Origin: Chitinivorax tropicus
GTDB lineage: Bacteria > Pseudomonadota > Gammaproteobacteria > Burkholderiales > SCOH01
Direction of reading: 5' to 3'
DNA length: 64,000 bases
Assembly (NCBI RefSeq): GCF_014202905.1
Contig: NZ_JACHHY010000008.1
Location: forward strand, 62,001 to 126,000
The notes below the pieces were generated by a model that saw only the letters and a list, made by a program, of their open reading frames with translations, was not told the origin of the DNA and searched no databases. The translations under genes and the position numbers were made by a program. This document shows positions 62,901 to 64,000 of this stretch, piece by piece (within the stretch, counting starts at the first letter, position 1; the number at the start of each line of letters is the position of its first letter).

Positions 62901-63594
62901 CTGGCGAAATTAACTTGAGTGTATTTTCTTTCCACTCTTTCCAGTTTTTGCTGAAAGTGCTGGCGTCAGGATCATTGAGATTAATGCCGCCTAGTATTTG
63001 TGATACTTTGGTCTGAAGAAAATCGATCCGCTTTAAAGGATCGATACTGAGGCCCTTGGCCTTCCATTCATTCGAAATCAAGGTGTCCAGGCCAGACGTC
63101 AGCTTTTCATACGAACGCTCGTATTGAATCTTGGACACTTGTGTATAGGTACGGGCGGCTGAGGTTATGAGCTGGTAGCTACGTGCCCTGCCAGAGCTGG
63201 GATTTAGGTCGGAGAGCATGCTGCTTAACGTTTGGATCTCCTTGTTGAGTTTTACCTCGTCTTCGGGTGTTACTTTGCTGAGCATCGTGGCCAGCAGTAT
63301 CAACGAGTTTTTACTGTATTCCAACTTCGTAATCCAGTTCCCGAGTGTTTCCCTCGATAGGATGGGCTTGCCCATCTGTTCCGAGTTTTGGATATCTCCT
63401 TCAGTTTGTGTCAGCCCGACTGCCTTTATGGCTGATAGGAAAAGGCGATCGTCATTGCCCAGATAATCCGAAATGGCTAAGGATTTGCCTGAGTTGACTT
63501 TTGATTTGTTGTCGATGGTTTTGCACTGTTGGAGCAGGAAATCGAACGAATCAGCGATATACCGCAACTTTTGTTGCAGATCTTCTAAAGCCAT
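59923..63594 (-). CDS. Large RTX-type calcium-binding protein, probable type I secretion substrate
   Basis: 1223 aa. No Sec signal. Residues 1-290 are helical and Ser/Lys/Leu-rich; two long hydrophobic stretches lie at about 305-365 and 450-580 (A-V-I-G-A-V-N-S-F-V..., V-V-G-V-A-V-G-I-A-G-I-A-T-A-I-A) and could insert in membranes. From about 775 to 1090 there are degenerate glycine/aspartate repeats (G-S-G-D-D-M-F, D-G-G-M-G, N-G-G-G-D-T-I-D-L-L-D-G-D-D, G-G-G-G-N-D-K-I) of the RTX kind. The last 130 residues lack repeats, as expected for the C-terminal secretion signal region. It lies downstream of an HlyD-family gene on the same strand. Sequence is more A/T-rich than its neighbours. Could be a cytolysin, adhesin or enzyme; I cannot tell which. 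Confidence 0.82.
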   Translation of the reverse strand: MALEDLQQKLRYIADSFDFLLQQCKTIDNKSKVNSGKSLAISDYLGNDDRLFLSAIKAVGLTQTEGDIQNSEQMGKPILSRETLGNWITKLEYSKNSLILLATMLSKVTPEDEVKLNKEIQTLSSMLSDLNPSSGRARSYQLITSAARTYTQVSKIQYERSYEKLTSGLDTLISNEWKAKGLSIDPLKRIDFLQTKVSQILGGINLNDPDASTFSKNWKEWKENTLKLISPEIISKTAQSIHEGNLKANPNATLEDANKTAIALASYRVEAEEIPKLKGSLLNNSQYQLLATRYTERTKTQQFGRLLGSGGALLFAVPGEAVAAANSDEKTKHAINAALFATSALQVPFALALSMIEARAQKQSAASVLNDLYVSFNKNAEKITIKLPEKIERLFKQSASINLETVDTIDESKIRIIKSVGEEAKFNFLRGKALGKQMGKSTIFFAADLVAVASDIYAALNTPAGAVAGKVQVGLSLLQDTAFFASDLFAAVATGVKALRAAQGLAVAGAVIGAVNSFVNIAVLSETYKGDFSSEQAKWDLGNAVVGVAVGIAGIATAIACPPAALLFMLVPNFSSIGQAIQLDKTHSDFMGKGLLHEASVVQTLHQIAALDATPIVNWFSGIYTADLKGKMLKQMDAQWYQEAFLERLHYLAQNSTDKFSKYARDANVQNFHLITSIKQEFKYLGQDKNVSDWVDIGTNVNGKYTVNTSKKINDQQASNGVLQLDGVLNEQHSGKGLDSIYQIDYGDGESLPNLVLDNRRSSLDSAYINTNSPNVTIKAGSGDDMFILSEMLSELDGGMGTNTVSFHMATKGVSIDIARGTNIHTWKGSTFADKVRGTAGSDIYSSNGGGDTIDLLDGDDTAQVSIGDKLNMGNGDDRTFFNDISESANGGNGNDIAQFQGLRSGLIYSTTDIGEGQIKSGQRGPTGLLKHYEALTGTLFNDVISISQQDSLRTFGLDEGNDFFDFGAASDLSVFLGKGDDTLTSNGEAYQASWSNGSFFGGHGRDSLNIIMNNSDILVDGGEDNDNISLYGSAGNNIAEIVGGGGNDKISIRKDIATKIRFGTQDGTDIIYDDTRRTKEMILVVDGAEQKDVQITYKAYRDSARPPSASKETDVYGWTIEVKVGKTEVNVHTLTILPAEIRLITSKDGVVRDLDLLTVGALNEWTEPKLDSEASSSTTASQSADMLIQSMASFGADTSGMGTSHSIMPQQSPRMMMAASPM

Positions 63595-63768
63595 GATGCT
63601 TCCTTCTTATTGAGTGAATGGGTGAGACTCACAAAAGCGGCTTGGTCATATGCCGCACATCCGCCACCCAGGCCATGTCAAGTTACACAACGCCAGGGCA
63701 GCAGGCTGCCTGCAGGTCATGTGACCCGCATGCAGCACTAATCGAGGAATGGATTGGAGAGGGCGGCG
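63595..63768. other. Gap between the HlyD-family gene and the RTX gene
   Basis: 174 bp holding the motif copy TTGACATGGCC (minus strand, 63671-63681) and an imperfect hairpin GGCAGCAGGCTGCC near 63697-63710. Large enough for a separate RTX promoter. GAAGGAAG lies before the RTX start. Confidence 0.45.
63671..63681 (-). repeat. Dispersed motif TTGACATGGCC, copy 4
   Basis: Exact core of the 3951/4113/56134 motif, on the minus strand, 77 bp before the RTX start codon. Beyond the core the flanks differ, so it may be a -35 element only. Confidence 0.4.
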
Positions 63769-64000
63769 TTAACGCTCGCGGAAACCTTCGTTGACGGATT
63801 CGGTCAATGGGCTCAGGAAATAGTCGATCACACGTCGCCGCCCTGTCTTGACTTCGGCACTGATGGCCATGCCGGGACTGAGGCGAATCCACTTGGAATC
63901 AACCCATAGCTGGTCACGTTCAAGTTTGAGTCGTGCGAGGTAGACCAAGCCACGTTTCTCGTCGTTGATGGCGTCGCTAGAAACGCTGGTTACGCGCCCT
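63769..64000 (-). CDS. HlyD-family type I secretion membrane-fusion protein, C-terminal end
   Basis: Partial: 76 codons before a TAA stop at 63769-63771, running off the window. Marks seen: S-P-G-M-A-I-S-A-E-V-K-T-G-R-R-R-V-I-D-Y-F-L-S-P, the characteristic end of HlyD/LapC/PrtE-type adaptors, then L-T-E-S-V-N-E-G-F-R-E-R. These proteins bridge the ABC exporter to TolC in the periplasm. Located upstream of the RTX gene, so it is the likely exporter part; the ABC transporter gene is expected just outside the window. Confidence 0.93.
   Translation of the reverse strand, partial: GRVTSVSSDAINDEKRGLVYLARLKLERDQLWVDSKWIRLSPGMAISAEVKTGRRRVIDYFLSPLTESVNEGFRER

Overview
The window reads as ordinary, gene-dense chromosome of a betaproteobacterium. 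I infer something near Neisseriales/Chromobacteriaceae-like genera; no rRNA gene is present to settle it. The evidence is high-GC codon use, the hda/purM divergent pair followed by purN, a DUF3108 protein and an RsmB-type methyltransferase, the lptM/cyaY divergent pair, a giant DUF3683 FAD/Fe-S dehydrogenase, and ornithine-lipid genes. I found no rRNA, tRNA, CRISPR array, insertion sequence or prophage.

Layout. 1-3124 is the end of an exopolysaccharide locus (beta-helix protein, then an O-antigen-ligase-like polymerase). 3084-6606 holds a periplasmic serine protease, the ornithine-lipid pair olsB/olsA, and apaH. 6748-12844 holds rep, then a tight proS-GNAT-GNAT-lytic transglycosylase run, then a TPR protein. 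13088-18000 holds the tiny lipoprotein gene lptM divergent from cyaY, a YqaA-type membrane protein, and the DUF3683 dehydrogenase. 18110-20550 is a convergent rhombosortase / GlyGly-CTERM subtilase pair, a sorting enzyme next to its likely substrate. 20817-23751 is a compact operon of short asparaginase, VOC protein, HIT protein and an uncharacterised 541-aa protein, closed by a strong terminator. 23918-32044 is accessory metabolism: quinone reductase, TPP enzyme, an unknown 511-aa protein, a class D beta-lactamase, acyltransferase-3, DUF2087 and DinB proteins.

32039-39778 carries DUF2167 and PAP2-like membrane proteins, a HAD phosphatase, hda, then purM (TTG start, hairpin-rich leader), purN, DUF3108 and RsmB-like genes. 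39779-49537 carries a lone FliD-like cap protein, a DUF945 protein, an MscS channel, a fatty acid desaturase, RidA, YceI, an S41 protease and a saccharopine-dehydrogenase-like reductase. 49949-54995 has a penicillin-acylase lipoprotein, a small secreted unknown, a 985-bp gene-free stretch with a good small-RNA candidate, and a periplasmic solute-binding protein. 55350-58678 is a GbsR/MarR regulator with the cyanide-insensitive bd-type oxidase genes; its promoter shows an FNR-like box and a perfect 18-bp palindrome. 58977-59744 is tpiA. 59923-64000 is a 1223-aa RTX-type protein preceded by the end of a type I secretion adaptor (HlyD family), with more A/T-rich sequence than its neighbours.

The most interesting items are the candidate sRNA at 53571-53789, the rhombosortase/substrate pair, the RTX/type I secretion unit, the regulatory region before the oxidase regulator, the purM leader, and a short motif (TTGACATGGC) that recurs between genes. 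Five gene pairs converge and overlap at their 3' ends, so the chromosome is very compact.
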